Source: Brevundimonas sp. G8 (GTDB taxonomy: Bacteria > Pseudomonadota > Alphaproteobacteria > Caulobacterales > Caulobacteraceae). From it: a stretch of DNA of 64,000 nt. A program made the translations under genes and the position numbers. The DNA is taken from NCBI RefSeq assembly GCF_902506205.1, contig NZ_LR732816.1:1619603-1683602 (forward strand), read 5' to 3'. Each line of letters opens with the position of its first letter. The first letter of the stretch is position 1. The notes beneath the pieces were generated by a model. It worked only from the letters and a program-made list of their open reading frames with translations, searched no databases and was not told the origin of the DNA. Positions 33,367 through 43,387 of this stretch are shown here, piece after piece.

Positions 33367-36300
33367 TCAACTGTCCGCCAATGCGGCGTCCAGCATCGCC
33401 TGCGGGATCGGCATCAGCTTGGGACCGTCGGTCCAGACCAGGGCGGCCTCGACCGGGCGGTCGGGGTAGAGGCGTTTCAGCACGGTGACATAGACGGCGG
33501 CCTGAAGCACATAGGCGGGGTCGACGGTCGCGATGGCGTCGGGCGCGGGGCGGTTGGTCTTGTAGTCGACGACCAGCACCCGGTCGGGCGTGACCACCAG
33601 CCGGTCGATGCGGCCGTTGATGGCGACGCCGGGCGGCAGGCCGGGAGCGGATCCGGTCAGGGCGACCTCGGCGCGCGAGCCCTGGCCAAAGACGGGTGCG
33701 AACAGGGCGTCGTCCAGAACCGAGAAGGCGGCGGCGATCATCTCGGCGCGCTGGGACTCGTCTAGGTCTGTCTCGCGCGCCAGCAGACGCCGCGCCGCGT
33801 CGGGACGGTCTGCGGGCGTGATCTCGGGCAGGCGTTCCAGCAGCCGGTGGATCAGGTCGCCGCGCCGGAACCGGCCCAGCGACGCGCCCCCCGCCGCGCT
33901 GCGGGCCAGGGGCGAGGGGGCGGGGATACGGATCGAGCCCTCCATCCGCGACGGTGAAGCGAAGCGGGCGGCGGCGTCGGCCGGAGGGCGGGTGGAGGCC
34001 CAGGCGGGCAGGATGGTCGTCGTCGGAGCCGCCAGCGTTTGGTGTGGAACGGTCTCGGGATCGACGCCGAAGCGCAGGCGGCCGTCGTCCAGCATCTGCA
34101 CCGCGTCCCGCCGGTCCTGGGCCAGACGTTCGAAGGTTCCGGCGATCACGTCCCACCAGCTGCCGACCTCGAACCCCTCCTTGGGCGACTTGGTTTTGCG
34201 ACCCATGACGATCAGCCGGTCGCGGGCGCGGGTCAGGGCGACGTAGAGCAGGCGCAGGGATTCGGCGTCGGTGCGTTCCACCCGCGCCTGACGCACATCG
34301 GCGGAGGCGATGCAGTCGGCCTTGGCGCTGGATGGACACATCAGCCAGGCCTCCGAGCCATCCGGCAGGGTGGCGGGCATCAGGGTGGGCCCCTGCGGCT
34401 TCGCCTTGCCCGTGGTGTCGGGCAGGATGACGATGGGCGCCTCCAGCCCCTTGGAGCCGTGGACGGTCATGACGCGGACCTCGTCGCGCGCGCCCTCCAT
34501 CTCGCGCTTCACCACCACGTCGGCCTGTTCGAGCAGGTGAAGACAGGTCTCCAGATCGCGGCCGCCGCGCTCCTCGGCCGCCAGGACCTGGGCCAGGGTT
34601 TCGTCGATGGCTTCTTCCGCCTCGCGGCCCAGCCGGTCCAGGATACGGGCGCGGCCAGAACGGCCATCGGGGCCGACGCGGTTGAGGGCGGTGGAGAAGA
34701 AGCTGAACGGATCGCGGTCGCGCGCGGCGATCAGGGCGTGCATCAGGTCGCGCGCGGCGGTCCAGGCGGGATGTTCATGGGCGCGGCGCTGCAGTTCGCG
34801 CCACAGGCCGCGCCCGTCGCGGTTGACCTTGTCCGCCAAGGGATAGAGGGCGTCGGCGGGACCGAAGTCGGCGACGTCGCAGAAGGGGCTGCGCAGGATT
34901 TCCGCCAGCGACAGGTCGTCGTCGGGGAAGAGGGCCAACCGGGCCAAGGCCATCAGGTCGTCGAAGACGATATGCGCCTTGAGCTTCAGCCGGTCGGCGC
35001 CGGCGACAGGCACGCCCTCGGTCTTCAGCGCGCGGATGATCTCCTCGAAGGTGGCGTCGCGACGGCGGACCAGCACCAGGAAGTCGCCATAGCGGACGGG
35101 CCGCATGGCGCCGCGCTTTTTCGGAGCGTGGACGGCGACGGCGTCGGCGACCTGCTGTTTGATGTCGCGGGCGAGGGCGAGTGCCAGCTTCTTGCGCGCG
35201 CTGTGTTCGCCCTCCTTGTCCACCGGGGCGTTCCAGGCCTCGCGATCGGGGGCGGCGGGGTCTTCGAACAATGGCCATAGATCGACCGAGCCGTATTGAC
35301 CCAGGCGTGCAGGACGGTGAACGGCGATGTCGCCGGTCTCTCCGACCAGGGCGCGGGTGCGTTCCGGCCCGGCGAAGGCGGCATCCACGAAGGTCAGCAC
35401 CTCCTCCGTCGACCGGAAGGAGGTGTCCAGCGGCACCTCGCGGAAGTCGGCGCCGGCCTCGCGCACCAGGGCGTCATAGGTCTGGGCCTCCTGACGCAGC
35501 CGTTCGGGCCGGGCGCCCTGGAAGGAGTAGATGGACTGCTTCTCGTCGCCGACGGCGAAGACGGTGCGGGGTATGGCCTGATCACGACGCTCGGCGCCCG
35601 AGCCGGCGAAGAAGGGCTCCGTCAGGGCGCGGACGATGTCCCACTGATCCGGCGCCGTGTCCTGGGCCTCGTCGATGAGGACGTGCTCGATGCCGCCGTC
35701 GAGCTTGTACAGGACCCAGGCGGCGGTGGCGCGTCGGGTCAGCAGTTCGACCGTGCGTCCGACCAGGTCGGTGAAGTCCAGCGCGCCTTGCGCCCGTTTG
35801 GCGCTCTCGTAGAGGGCGGCGTGGACGCGGGCCAGGGTCAGGACCTTCTCCGTCTCGTCCGCCACGCGCGCGGCGCGCACCCGGTCCAGGGTCGAGAAGT
35901 ATTTCAGCGACACGTCGGCGAGATAGGTCGCGGCGCCGGGCGGGGCCTTCGACGTGCCGAACTTGTCGCGGGGCTGGCCTTTGGAATCGATGAAGATCGG
36001 CGTCATGGCCGTCAGGGTCGCGGCGGGCGGGACAGCCTCGCGCATCTGGCCGGCGATCTTCTTGTCGTTGATCCCGCCCATGGCGAAGCCGTCGGCGGCG
36101 GCCAGCCAGTCGGCGGGGTTCAGCCAGGCCATGAAATCGGCCTCGATCTGATCCGGCGTCTCGTCGCGCGTGACCCCGACCAGGGCGTGCGGATCCGGCG
36201 CGGTCCCGGCGTCGATGCGAGCCAGATAGTCCAGCAGGGGCTCGCGCTTGGCCTCGACCGTATCCAGCAAGGAATGGAAGGCGTCCCAGGCCAGTTCGAC

Positions 36301-36882
36301 GGCGAAATGGGCGTAGGCGCGGCCGACCGGACCATCCCCGTCCTTCAGGGCGTAACGGGCCAGATCCTCGCGCGCGGCGTGGGACAGGTTCAGGGCGGCC
36401 TGATCCTCGAGCACGGTGAAGCCCGGCGCGACCACGGCCTCCAGTGGAAACCGCCGCAGCAGTTTCTCGCAGAAGGCATGGATGGTCTGGATCTTCAGCC
36501 CGCCCGGCGTTTCCAGCGCGCGGGCGAACAGGATGCGGGCGTCGGACAGTTCGCCGCCGGTCAGGGTCGCGGGGTCGCGGCCGTCCAGTTCGGCCAGTTC
36601 CTTGGCCAGCGCGCGGTCATCGGCGACGGCCCATTCGCCCAGCCGTTCGAACAGGCGGGCCTGCATCTCGGCGGCGGCGGCCTTGGTGTAGGTGACGCAA
36701 AGAATCTCGCCTGGGCGCACGCGTTTCAGCAGCAGGCGGGCCACGCGGCTGACCAGTGTGGTGGTCTTGCCCGATCCGGCGTTGGCGGTGACGAAGACCG
36801 ACAGGGCGGGGTCGGCGGCGGTGGCCTGATGGGCGCGGGCCATTTCCACAGGGTTCGGGTCGACGGGGCTGAGTTCGGTCAT
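33367..36882 (-). CDS. addA: Double-strand break repair helicase-nuclease subunit AddA
   Basis: UvrD-like 3'-5' helicase with nuclease, part of AddAB, which processes DNA ends for recombination. ATG 36882 gives 1171 residues and overlaps the addB stop in ATGA. Walker A TANAGSGKT (32-40), DEAQD (near 400), VMTVHGSKGLE (near 800-810) and the C-terminal nuclease motif VLVVDYKTNRP (near 1105) are visible. Both helicase and nuclease appear intact. It is the second gene after addB and the frame is open upstream only inside addB. Confidence 0.94.
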   Translation of the reverse strand: MTELSPVDPNPVEMARAHQATAADPALSVFVTANAGSGKTTTLVSRVARLLLKRVRPGEILCVTYTKAAAAEMQARLFERLGEWAVADDRALAKELAELDGRDPATLTGGELSDARILFARALETPGGLKIQTIHAFCEKLLRRFPLEAVVAPGFTVLEDQAALNLSHAAREDLARYALKDGDGPVGRAYAHFAVELAWDAFHSLLDTVEAKREPLLDYLARIDAGTAPDPHALVGVTRDETPDQIEADFMAWLNPADWLAAADGFAMGGINDKKIAGQMREAVPPAATLTAMTPIFIDSKGQPRDKFGTSKAPPGAATYLADVSLKYFSTLDRVRAARVADETEKVLTLARVHAALYESAKRAQGALDFTDLVGRTVELLTRRATAAWVLYKLDGGIEHVLIDEAQDTAPDQWDIVRALTEPFFAGSGAERRDQAIPRTVFAVGDEKQSIYSFQGARPERLRQEAQTYDALVREAGADFREVPLDTSFRSTEEVLTFVDAAFAGPERTRALVGETGDIAVHRPARLGQYGSVDLWPLFEDPAAPDREAWNAPVDKEGEHSARKKLALALARDIKQQVADAVAVHAPKKRGAMRPVRYGDFLVLVRRRDATFEEIIRALKTEGVPVAGADRLKLKAHIVFDDLMALARLALFPDDDLSLAEILRSPFCDVADFGPADALYPLADKVNRDGRGLWRELQRRAHEHPAWTAARDLMHALIAARDRDPFSFFSTALNRVGPDGRSGRARILDRLGREAEEAIDETLAQVLAAEERGGRDLETCLHLLEQADVVVKREMEGARDEVRVMTVHGSKGLEAPIVILPDTTGKAKPQGPTLMPATLPDGSEAWLMCPSSAKADCIASADVRQARVERTDAESLRLLYVALTRARDRLIVMGRKTKSPKEGFEVGSWWDVIAGTFERLAQDRRDAVQMLDDGRLRFGVDPETVPHQTLAAPTTTILPAWASTRPPADAAARFASPSRMEGSIRIPAPSPLARSAAGGASLGRFRRGDLIHRLLERLPEITPADRPDAARRLLARETDLDESQRAEMIAAAFSVLDDALFAPVFGQGSRAEVALTGSAPGLPPGVAINGRIDRLVVTPDRVLVVDYKTNRPAPDAIATVDPAYVLQAAVYVTVLKRLYPDRPVEAALVWTDGPKLMPIPQAMLDAALADS

Positions 36883-39800
36883 TCGGGCGCCTCGTCCTCG
36901 CCGCCGACGACGTGCCATTCCCACACGCGCGCCAGATGGTCGTAGTTGCCGCCGAAATTGCCCATGAACTGAGGCGCGACCCATGATCGATAGGGGGTCG
37001 CCTCGTCGTCGAAGGCGGCGACGCCCAGTTTCAGCCGGTCCAGTTCGCGCTGGGCCAGTTGGGCGGCGGTCTGGGTGTTGCCCCGGCCCTGGCGCGAGAC
37101 GTCCTCGACCTTGCCCGGATCGCGGCGGCCGGTGACCTTGACGTAGAGCAGTTCGGTCGCCTCGGTCGGCGGGGCGGGAAAACCGCCCTCGGCCAGGATG
37201 GCGGCGGTCAGGGTCAACTGGGGCGCGAAACCCTGGACGACCTGTTTCTGGCTGGGTGTCTGGCCGGTCTTGAAGTCGAGGACGGCGGCGCCGTCTGCGT
37301 CCAGTTCGATCCGGTCGGCGCGGGCGGTCAGGACGAAGGCACCGCCGGGCGAGGAGAAGGCGATCCGGCCCGATTGTTCGATCATCAGGGTGGCGCCGCG
37401 CGCGCGGCGATCACGCTCGAACCGCTCCAGCCAGCGGGCGCAGTTCCTGGCCAGGGGGCGTTCGCGGGCGAGGGCGGAATCCTCGAACCCGGCCTCGATC
37501 ATGGCGTCGACGATGAATTCCGAAATCTGATCGGCGCAGTCGTCGGGAAGGACGTCGGGCCAGACGCGGACGATCTGTTCGATGGCCTCGTGCACCGCAT
37601 TGCCGCGCGCCATGGCCTCGGCCGAGGCGCCGGGCCGGTCCAGCACCCGCAGGCCCAGGATGCGCTGGGCGTAGACGGCGTAGGGATCGCGCACCCAGCG
37701 TTCGACCCCCGTGACGGGCAGTTCGCGCGGGCGGCGCTCGACCGGAGGCGTCGGCGCGGGACGACGCGCATAGTCGGGCGTGGCGCGGGCGGCGGCGTCC
37801 AGGGCGCGGGTCCAGTCGGCGACGTGGACCGGCGCGGCGACGGCGACGGGCGTCTCGTCGGTGTTCGCCCCCCGCGTCAGCATGTCCAGCCGCCACAGCC
37901 AGCGAGAGCGCACGGCCGGCTGGCCCCCGCGCCGTTCGGTATGGATCAGAATGGCCTCGTCGGCGCAGGCGGCCTGGACGAAATCCTGGGCGCTCTGGCC
38001 GATGCGGCGTTCGGGCGGGGGCAGGCCCAGGGTCTTGCGCATGGGTCGTGACAGGAAGGGGTCGATCGGCGCGCCCTGGGGCCAGACGCCTTCCTCCAGT
38101 CCGGCCAGGATCATGCGATCGGCCCGCACCAGCCGCGCCTCGATGGCGCCCAGGATACGCAGAGACGGATGCGTCGCCCCGCCGGTCCGAACCACGGCGT
38201 CGCCCAACAGGCCCTGAACCAGTTCGACCAGATCCTCGGGCGTCAAGGCGCCCAGCGAGGCCCCGCCCGCGATCAGGTCGGACAACAGTCCGGCTGCGCA
38301 TTCCCCATCCGGCCCGCCCCAGGCGTTCTGGCCCGCCAAGGCCTCGATCAGCATGGTCAGGGCGCGCGCGGCGGCGTCCAAAGGCGCGTCGGGCGCAAAC
38401 GATGCGCGGGCGGTCGTGATCAGGCCTTCCAGATGATCCGACAGGGCGCGGGCCAGGGCTAGGCGTTTCAGCTTGCCGTCAGACGAGGGCTGTCCGTCGC
38501 GGTCAGTGCCGGCGGCCTTGTCCAGTTTCCTGCGCAGGCGCTCGAAGCTCGTCAGACGCGGGCCGCGCAGGGCCACGGCTTCGAAAGCGACGACGGCGCG
38601 GTCGGCATCGACCTCGCCCAGGTCGAGCCGCACCAGCGGGTGTTTCAGCAGACCGAGCAACACCTGGGGATCGGTCGGGGCGGCCATCCAGCGCACGCAC
38701 AGTTCGACCAGCACGCCCGCAGGCATCCGGTTCAGCGGCTGGCCGGCCGAGGCGTCGGCCGTGATGCCCCACCGCTCCAGCCGGGCGGCGACGCGACGGC
38801 CCAGGCCCTGGTCCGGGGTGACCAGGGCGCAGGTTTGACCGGGGGTTTCCAACGTCTCGCGCATCATCAGGGCGATGGCGGCGGCGGTCTCCTCGTCGTG
38901 GCGCAAGGTCAGGACTGAAAGCCCTTCCAGCCCCTCGGCGATGGGGTCGACGGCGCGACCGGCCTCTGCGGCGCGGGCGCGGATATGGCCGATCTCGGCG
39001 CGCCAGTCGCCAGTGGCGTCGGCGGGCCGCAGGGCCTCGTTGAGCAGACGCTGACGCGCCAGGCCGCGCTGTTCGATCCGCGGTTCGACGGCCGGACGGA
39101 ACCACGGACGCACGGCATGGCGGTCGATGTCGTGGCGCTCCAGCAGGCGTTTGAGCGCGCGTTGGGGGTGCTGTTCGTTCTCCGCGTCGATCTGGTCCCA
39201 GACCCGATCGTCCAGATCCAGATCGAGGCCGGGAAGGACGACGCAGCCCAGCGGCGCACGGGCGACCGCGCCCAGCACATCTGCGGCGGCGGGGACGGTG
39301 CCGGTCGAACCGGCGGCGATGACGGCCTGGGTCGGGGGGTGGGCGTCCCACAGTTCGGCGAGGCGGCGCAGCAGGGTGGCGCGGCGCCAGGCCGGATCGA
39401 CCAGGCCCAGTTCGGCCAGGCGTTTGGGCCAGGCGGTGACGGCGAGGCCCAGGAACTCGGCCGAGCGTTCCCAGTGTTCGGCCATTTCGCCGTCGACCAG
39501 GGTGGCGATCCGTTCGGGGTTGGGGATTTCTTCCAGCTGGCAGGAATCTAGGAAGCCGCCGAGCGCGTCGGCTAAATCCAGCGCGCGCATCGGCGTCAGT
39601 GTGTCGTCGAACTGTTCGACGATCATCCGCGCCATCTCGAAACGGCGCGTCAGGGCGGGGATGGCGGGCGGCAGATCGAGGCCCAAGGCGCCGGGGGTGA
39701 AGGGCGGCTCGTCCTCCTCCAGATCGCCCAGCGGCCGCACCTGGGGCAGCAGGATGGGCCGGTCGCCCGACAGTTTCGACAGGGCGCCGGTGAAAGCCCG

Positions 39801-39983
39801 CGCGGCCCGGCGATTGGGCAACAGGATGGTGGCGTCCGACAGGGTCTCGGGCGGGAGTTCACCCAGCCAGGCCAGGACGCCGGCGGCCAGGTCTTCGAGG
39901 AAGGGGCGGTGCGCGGGGATGGCGTACCAGCGCGGGCTGGACGCCGAGAAAGGGTCGAAGGACACGGGGGCGTTTGCCGTCAT
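36879..39983 (-). CDS. addB: Double-strand break repair subunit AddB (alphaproteobacterial type)
   Basis: Partner of AddA, 1034 residues. The N-terminal part keeps only a degenerate P-loop region (LLPNRRAARAFTGAL near 51), as is normal for AddB. The C-terminal nuclease is present: AVLDFKTGQTPS and GFAPQLTLTAA (near 898-930). A basic 3' region near YRSWVAPQF closes the protein. This form lacks the clear iron-sulfur cysteine set of Firmicute AddB. A class 2 repeat stands directly upstream (40000-40106). Confidence 0.9.
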   Translation of the reverse strand: MTANAPVSFDPFSASSPRWYAIPAHRPFLEDLAAGVLAWLGELPPETLSDATILLPNRRAARAFTGALSKLSGDRPILLPQVRPLGDLEEDEPPFTPGALGLDLPPAIPALTRRFEMARMIVEQFDDTLTPMRALDLADALGGFLDSCQLEEIPNPERIATLVDGEMAEHWERSAEFLGLAVTAWPKRLAELGLVDPAWRRATLLRRLAELWDAHPPTQAVIAAGSTGTVPAAADVLGAVARAPLGCVVLPGLDLDLDDRVWDQIDAENEQHPQRALKRLLERHDIDRHAVRPWFRPAVEPRIEQRGLARQRLLNEALRPADATGDWRAEIGHIRARAAEAGRAVDPIAEGLEGLSVLTLRHDEETAAAIALMMRETLETPGQTCALVTPDQGLGRRVAARLERWGITADASAGQPLNRMPAGVLVELCVRWMAAPTDPQVLLGLLKHPLVRLDLGEVDADRAVVAFEAVALRGPRLTSFERLRRKLDKAAGTDRDGQPSSDGKLKRLALARALSDHLEGLITTARASFAPDAPLDAAARALTMLIEALAGQNAWGGPDGECAAGLLSDLIAGGASLGALTPEDLVELVQGLLGDAVVRTGGATHPSLRILGAIEARLVRADRMILAGLEEGVWPQGAPIDPFLSRPMRKTLGLPPPERRIGQSAQDFVQAACADEAILIHTERRGGQPAVRSRWLWRLDMLTRGANTDETPVAVAAPVHVADWTRALDAAARATPDYARRPAPTPPVERRPRELPVTGVERWVRDPYAVYAQRILGLRVLDRPGASAEAMARGNAVHEAIEQIVRVWPDVLPDDCADQISEFIVDAMIEAGFEDSALARERPLARNCARWLERFERDRRARGATLMIEQSGRIAFSSPGGAFVLTARADRIELDADGAAVLDFKTGQTPSQKQVVQGFAPQLTLTAAILAEGGFPAPPTEATELLYVKVTGRRDPGKVEDVSRQGRGNTQTAAQLAQRELDRLKLGVAAFDDEATPYRSWVAPQFMGNFGGNYDHLARVWEWHVVGGEDEAPE

Positions 39984-39999
39984 GCCCTCCCCCCAAATC

Positions 40000-40106
40000 C
40001 GTCATCCTCGGCCTTGTGCCAAGGATCCAGAGACTCCGTCGAAGACGGGGTGGCACAACGGCCGCCACCGGGAGTCTGGATACTAGGGACAAGCCCTAGG
40101 ATGACG
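40000..40106. repeat. Palindromic intergenic element (class 2)
   Basis: CGTCATCCTCGGCCTTGTGCC at the left and its reverse form ending CCCTAGGATGACG at the right pair with mismatches; each half holds its own small hairpin. Second copy of the element at 19767-19870. It fills the gap between murU (which ends at 40123) and the addB start. Confidence 0.8.
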
Positions 40107-40122
40107 GGGAGGGTGTGGGGGG

Positions 40123-40866
40123 TCACGACTTGGCGGTCCCCAGCTTCGCCTCGGCCTGGTTCCGCGCCTGGGGATCGCCGACGTGCATCCAGTCGCCGTC
40201 CAGGACGCAGCCGAAAAGACGGCCCTGGGCGGCGGACTTGCGCCACAGGGGGCTGAGGGAGAAGGGGCCTTCGCAGCCGTTGTCGGCGTATCCGGGCCGG
40301 GTGATGTGGACGCCCATATAGGCGTAGGGCGCCGATGCGGCCGCGCCCCGGAAGGCCAGGCCTCCCCCCTCTCCAGAAATGGCATCACGCAGGAAGAAAT
40401 CGCCGTCGCCCTCGAAGCCGATGGAGCCCTCGCGGCGGGCCAGCAGCAGGGCGGCGTCCATCGTCTCGGGGTTCCACAGGCGGACCAGATCGGCCAACGC
40501 ATCGCCCCGGTCGATCCAGACACTGTCGATATTGGCGACGAAGACGGGCTCCTCGCCCAGCAGGGGATGGGCCTTCTTCAGCCCGCCGCCGGTCTCCAGC
40601 AGTTCGGCGCGTTCGTCGGAGATGACGATCTCAGGCCCGCGCCCCCGCGCGGCGAGATGCGCCTCCAGCCGATCGGCGAACCAGTGGACGTTGACCACCG
40701 CCGTTTCGACCCCCGCCTCAGCCAGTCGGTCCAGCACATGATCGATCAGGGCGCGGCCCTGAACCTCGACCAGGGCCTTGGGTCGGTCGTCGGTCAGGGG
40801 ACGCATGCGGGTGCCCAGGCCGGCGGCCAGCACCATCGCCGTCTTGGGCGCGATCTTGTGGGTCAT
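40123..40866 (-). CDS. murU: N-acetylmuramate alpha-1-phosphate uridylyltransferase
   Basis: Nucleotidyltransferase, 247 residues. The N-terminal VLAAGLGTRMRPLTDDRPKAL signature (its start is used here) and the FVANIDSVWI segment (near 108) are those of the NTP-transferase family; the WMHVGDPQ end is typical. Next to amgK it fits MurU, which makes UDP-MurNAc from MurNAc-1-phosphate in cell-wall recycling, bypassing MurA. The ATG overlaps the amgK stop. Confidence 0.88.
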   Translation of the reverse strand: MTHKIAPKTAMVLAAGLGTRMRPLTDDRPKALVEVQGRALIDHVLDRLAEAGVETAVVNVHWFADRLEAHLAARGRGPEIVISDERAELLETGGGLKKAHPLLGEEPVFVANIDSVWIDRGDALADLVRLWNPETMDAALLLARREGSIGFEGDGDFFLRDAISGEGGGLAFRGAAASAPYAYMGVHITRPGYADNGCEGPFSLSPLWRKSAAQGRLFGCVLDGDWMHVGDPQARNQAEAKLGTAKS

Positions 40867-41954
40867 GTGCGCACCTCGGCGGAGATATACCGGTCGAACC
40901 AGCGGGCGACGGGCGCCAGGGCCGGCTGTTCCAGATTGGCGTTCAGATGCCGCCACATGCGCGGCAGGAACTGGCGGTAACGCGGCTTGCCGTCGCGGGC
41001 GATCAGACGGGCGAAGATGCCGATGATCCGCGCCTCGTTCAGGGCGGCGAGACCGGCGTAGTCGGCCATGAAGGCGGCGCGGTCCACGCCGGGGCGCAGG
41101 GCGAAATAGCGATCCAGAGCCTGGGCCTCCAGCGCAGGCGACACGTCGCGGCGGGCGTCCTGAAGCAGGGAGTGCAGATCCCAGGACGGGTGGGCGCGGA
41201 CGGCGTCCTGGAAGTCGATCATGCCGACGCGGGCGGCGCCGTCTCGCTGGGGCAGCCAGATCAGGTTCTCGGCGTGATAGTCGCGGTGCGCCATGACCGA
41301 GGCCCCCGCCGCGCCCGAGGCGACGATGGGCGCCCAGGCCGCGCGCCAGTCGGCGACGGCGGCGGCGTCGAAGCTGACGCGCTCGTCCAATTTCGGCAGC
41401 CATTCGACGAACAGATCGGCCCCGCCCTGCAACGCGGTCTCGTCATAGGCCAGCAGGGGCCAGTCGCCGCCGGGTCCGTCAAGCGTTTCGGGCGGCGCGC
41501 CCGCGTCGTGCAGGGCGGCCAGGGCCTCGATGGCCGTCAGATAGAGCGGCGTCTCGTCGGCCCCGTCTGCGATGACGCGGGCGAACAGGTCGTCGCCGAA
41601 ATCCTCCAGCACCGCCAAGCCGTTGGCGGCGTCCAGCGACGGGATCTCAGGGGCGGACAGGCCCAGGGATTTCAGATGGGCGGCGACGGCGGCGAAGGCC
41701 TCGATCCGGCCGGCGGACAGGCGGGCGACGGCGTTCCAGCCGGCGGCGTGGCGCTGTTGCGGCGTCCAGGTCGGGTCGGCGGGCGGGCTTTCGGCGGCGG
41801 GGGCCTGGTCCATCAGCATCAGGGTCGGGCCGCTAGTCGGCGTCAGCCGCTCGTAACGCCGCGTCGAGGCGTCGCCGGGCAGGGGGGCGCGCACGGCGTC
41901 GGCCAGACCGGCGGCCTTCAGGAAGTCGAGACGGAGGATTTCGCGGTCAGACAT
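40863..41954 (-). CDS. amgK: N-acetylmuramate/N-acetylglucosamine kinase
   Basis: Aminoglycoside-phosphotransferase-like anomeric sugar kinase, 363 residues. The catalytic loop is MAHRDYHAENLIWLP (near 225-239) and the metal-binding IDFQDAVRAHPSWDL (near 252-266). With murU it forms the AmgK-MurU pair known from Pseudomonas and Caulobacter-type peptidoglycan recycling. Its start overlaps the end of tsaE. Confidence 0.88.
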   Translation of the reverse strand: MSDREILRLDFLKAAGLADAVRAPLPGDASTRRYERLTPTSGPTLMLMDQAPAAESPPADPTWTPQQRHAAGWNAVARLSAGRIEAFAAVAAHLKSLGLSAPEIPSLDAANGLAVLEDFGDDLFARVIADGADETPLYLTAIEALAALHDAGAPPETLDGPGGDWPLLAYDETALQGGADLFVEWLPKLDERVSFDAAAVADWRAAWAPIVASGAAGASVMAHRDYHAENLIWLPQRDGAARVGMIDFQDAVRAHPSWDLHSLLQDARRDVSPALEAQALDRYFALRPGVDRAAFMADYAGLAALNEARIIGIFARLIARDGKPRYRQFLPRMWRHLNANLEQPALAPVARWFDRYISAEVRT

Positions 41955-42405
41955 GCAGTTCCTTCAGCCCCGTTTCCCATCGGCCTACGCCGGAAACGGT
42001 CGCAAGGCGGCCCTCGCCCTGTTCGGAGATTTCGATGATCAGTTGATCCGGCCCCAGGAACCGGCCCGGTTCCTCGCCCAGTCGTTCGGGCCATTCGATG
42101 ACGGCGCAACCCTCGTCCAGCGCCTCGTCCAGGCCGATCTCGAACGCCTCTTCGGGCCGGGTCAGACGGTAGAGGTCGAAATGGGCGACGGGCGGGTCGC
42201 TCTCGTAGAACTGGACCAGGGTGAAGGTCGGACTGGGCACGTCCTCGTCCGGCGTGGTCAGGGCGCGGATCAGGCCGCGCGCCAGGGTCGACTTGCCCAT
42301 GCCCAGCGGCCCGTACAGCAGGACGCTGTCGCCCGGCGCGAGCAGGGGGGCGACAGCCTGGCCAAGGGCGGTGGTGGCCTCGGCGTCGGACAGTTCGATC
42401 TTCAT
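41947..42405 (-). CDS. tsaE: tRNA threonylcarbamoyladenosine biosynthesis ATPase TsaE
   Basis: Small ATPase needed with TsaB, TsaD and TsaC to make t6A in ANN-decoding tRNAs. The 152-residue protein has the P-loop GPLGMGKSTLARGLI (near 35-49), PSPTFTLVQFYE (near 62) and HFDLYRL (near 77), the classic TsaE set. It overlaps amgK at one end and the acyltransferase gene at the other. TsaB and TsaD are not in the window. Confidence 0.93.
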   Translation of the reverse strand: MKIELSDAEATTALGQAVAPLLAPGDSVLLYGPLGMGKSTLARGLIRALTTPDEDVPSPTFTLVQFYESDPPVAHFDLYRLTRPEEAFEIGLDEALDEGCAVIEWPERLGEEPGRFLGPDQLIIEISEQGEGRLATVSGVGRWETGLKELHV

Positions 42406-43256
42406 GCGAACACCGCGTCGGCATCGGCGGCCAGGGTGCGTTCGGTGAAATGTTTCAGCGCCTCGGTGGCCTTGGCCGCGTCCACGTCCAGCCGGTCGGC
42501 GGGGATGGGCAGGCCGACATCGACGCCGAACGGCTTTCCCGCCTTGTTCAGAAGCTCATGGAACAGGGTCACGTCGCGCAGTTCCTGCGAGACCTTGTCG
42601 AACAGGTGGAACAGACGGCTGTAGGGGCCGGTGACGTGCATTGGGATCACCGGCGCATCGTATTTGCGCGCCATCGAGGCGGCGGTGGGCGCCCATTCGG
42701 GATCGGTCAGGACGCCGTTCCTCTCACGCGCCAGACGACCGGCGGGGAACATGACGACGCAGCGTTCGGCCTCGAACGCCTCTTTCGCCGCGGTCAGGGT
42801 GGCGCGGGTCTTTTCGCGGGTGCGTTTGTCAGTGACCCATTCGACGGGGATGATGGTCTCGTCCAGCCGGGGCGAGACGCGGATGGCGTCGGCGTTGGCG
42901 AAGAAGATCATGTCGTTGCGCCGCTGTTTGATCGCATCGAACACGGCGAGCCCGTCGGCGATACCGGTGGGGTGGTTGCACACGACGACGCAGCGGCCGG
43001 TCGCGGGCAGACGGTCCAGGTTGGTCGTCGTCACCTTCAGCTTCAGCAGGTCGGAGACGTAGTCGAAGGTCTGCGTCCCCGACAGGGTCTGGATGGCGTC
43101 GGCCATCCGCACCGCCGCCCCATAGCCCAGCACGCCGTAAAGGGCCGGCCGCACCACGGGCCACAGGGGCGAGGCGGTCAGGCGCGGCGCACGCTCGGCG
43201 ATCAGCACATCGACGATGTGCGGCTGGCGTCGGGCGGGGAGCGGGGCTGAATCCAT
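42402..43256 (-). CDS. Putative acyltransferase of the PlsC superfamily
   Basis: A 284-residue protein. The motif VVCNHPTGIADGLAVFD (near 91-107) corresponds to the acyltransferase histidine-aspartate motif but with five residues between His and Asp, and MFPAGRLAR (near 170) replaces the FPEG motif. These features suggest a lysophospholipid- or hemolysin-type acyltransferase group. The hydrophobic segment near 40-60 may bind membrane. It is the first gene of the minus-strand run that continues with tsaE, amgK and murU. Confidence 0.72.
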   Translation of the reverse strand: MDSAPLPARRQPHIVDVLIAERAPRLTASPLWPVVRPALYGVLGYGAAVRMADAIQTLSGTQTFDYVSDLLKLKVTTTNLDRLPATGRCVVVCNHPTGIADGLAVFDAIKQRRNDMIFFANADAIRVSPRLDETIIPVEWVTDKRTREKTRATLTAAKEAFEAERCVVMFPAGRLARERNGVLTDPEWAPTAASMARKYDAPVIPMHVTGPYSRLFHLFDKVSQELRDVTLFHELLNKAGKPFGVDVGLPIPADRLDVDAAKATEALKHFTERTLAADADAVFA

Positions 43257-43387
43257 GGAAGTCCGCTTGTCGCCGGTTCGGGGGGGCGGGGCAAGATGCG
43301 CGGCGTCTTGAGGCGCGATGGCTTGGGCGCTTGGCGATGCGGCGGGCGCCCCCTATCAAGATCGGAAAACCTATGGGGAGTTGAGAC

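Noticed and set aside
35296..36945. Plus-strand frame opposite addA
   Set aside because: Shadow frame rich in Gly, Arg and Gln; addA motifs and the ATGA overlap with addB decide the coding strand.
36879..39983. addB as a pseudogene because the helicase P-loop is incomplete
   Set aside because: AddB proteins naturally lack a working helicase motor; the nuclease motif and full length are intact.
42402..43256. Second plsC
   Set aside because: The spacing between His and Asp and the changed FPAG motif differ from PlsC; only a superfamily-level call is supported.
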